DNA of 5,027 nt from contig NZ_WWVR01000078.1 of the NCBI RefSeq assembly GCF_009883055.1, forward strand, positions 1 through 5,027, given 5' to 3'. Made by a program: the position numbers and the translations under genes. Under the pieces are notes generated by a model. The model made no database searches and was not told the origin of the DNA. It saw only the letters and a list, made by a program, of their open reading frames with translations. Positions 4,696 through 5,027 of this stretch are shown here, piece after piece. The stretch comes from Blautia sp. BIOML-A1 (lineage in GTDB: Bacteria; Bacillota; Clostridia; Lachnospirales; Lachnospiraceae). Positions within the stretch are counted from its first letter, which is position 1. The number at the start of each line of letters is the position of its first letter.

Positions 4696-5027
4696 ATGAG
4701 ATCTTATAGAGATATCCAGGCACAGCAGGAGAATGTTGATCGGGGCGGGCTTAAGGTAACTGTGATGACGGCGGATGGGACGCGGCCGGTGGAGAATGCA
4801 CTGGTGAAAATATCGTATACCGGGGAGAGTGGTCAGACGATTGAGGAGGTCAGGACAGATTCGTCCGGTCAGACACCAGTCCTGGATGTGAAGACACCGC
4901 CTCTGGAGTATAGTATGAAACCGTCGGAGCAGCAGCCATATGCAGAGTACACGGTTCAGGTAGAGGCGGAAGGTTTTGAAAACTCGGAAATTGCAGGTAT
5001 ACAGGTTCTTCCATCGGTCAGGGCAGA
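4696..5027 (+). CDS. SleC-like spore cortex-lytic protein, N-terminal part (runs off the window)
   Basis: An open frame of 110 codons continues past the right edge. After a polar start (MRSYRDIQAQQ), residues about 18-108 form a carboxypeptidase-regulatory-like beta-sandwich: LKVTVMTADG, then ENALVKISYTGESGQTIEEV, then DSSGQTPVLDV, PPLEYSM, PYAEYTVQVEAEGF and IAGIQVLPSV. I recall this module as the N-terminal part of SleC-like and related clostridial peptidoglycan-binding spore proteins. The SpoIID-like core, of the kind seen at 1-143, and a peptidoglycan-binding domain would be expected further on. No signal peptide is visible, consistent with mother-cell or spore-coat-side synthesis. The start at 4696 is chosen because AGGAG (4685-4689) stands six bases before it. 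An ATG at 4692 opens a frame that stops after five codons. Codon use is G+C-rich, as in the fragment at 1-143, and unlike the island between. Confidence 0.65.
   Translation, partial: MRSYRDIQAQQENVDRGGLKVTVMTADGTRPVENALVKISYTGESGQTIEEVRTDSSGQTPVLDVKTPPLEYSMKPSEQQPYAEYTVQVEAEGFENSEIAGIQVLPSVRA

Noticed and set aside
1..5027. One SleC-like gene split in two by insertion of the island
   Set aside because: The left piece is from the middle of the protein and the right piece is its N-terminus, both on the + strand, so the order is wrong for a single interrupted gene.
1..5027. CRISPR array, tRNA or rRNA genes
   Set aside because: No regularly spaced repeats and no cloverleaf or rRNA-like sequence were seen on reading both strands.

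Overview
The window reads as chromosomal DNA of a low-GC, spore-forming Clostridia member, most likely a Lachnospiraceae relative. The reasons are AAGGAG-type ribosome binding sites, A/T-rich codon use in the central genes, two pieces of SleC-like spore cortex-lytic proteins at the edges, and an Rpn-type nuclease, a TnpB element and a group II intron of kinds common in gut Clostridia. Family names come from motif recognition by eye; no database search was run.

Layout, all on the + strand. (1) 1-143: an internal piece of a SleC-like protein with a SpoIID-type core, ending early at 141. (2) 144-369: A/T-rich intergenic DNA with a palindrome flanked by direct repeats and a good extended -10 promoter. 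(3) 370-1200: an Rpn/PD-(D/E)XK transposase-like nuclease, followed in frame by 24 more codons after an amber stop, to a TAA at 1273-1275. (4) About 1276-2716: an IS200/IS605-type element lacking tnpA, with a left-end hairpin, a promoter, an intact tnpB (1469-2575), an omega-RNA region and a right-end hairpin. (5) 2717-4628: a complete-looking group II intron with a GTGCG 5' end, an EBS1 loop, a domain IV maturase/RT ORF (3232-4530), domain V, and domain VI with a bulged branch-point A. (6) 4629-5027: a possible sporulation promoter and the start of a second SleC-like gene that runs off the window.

The parts are nested. An island of three mobile-DNA-related units lies between two partial paralogues of a sporulation gene. 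The intron sits in sense orientation directly behind the right-end hairpin of the TnpB element. Its EBS1 loop is perfectly complementary to the last six bases of that element, which fixes the junction. In a TnpB element the bases just past the right end are the guide of the omega-RNA. The intron therefore separates scaffold from guide: splicing would restore the original guide, while unspliced RNA would carry intron sequence in the guide position. This is the most interesting feature of the window.
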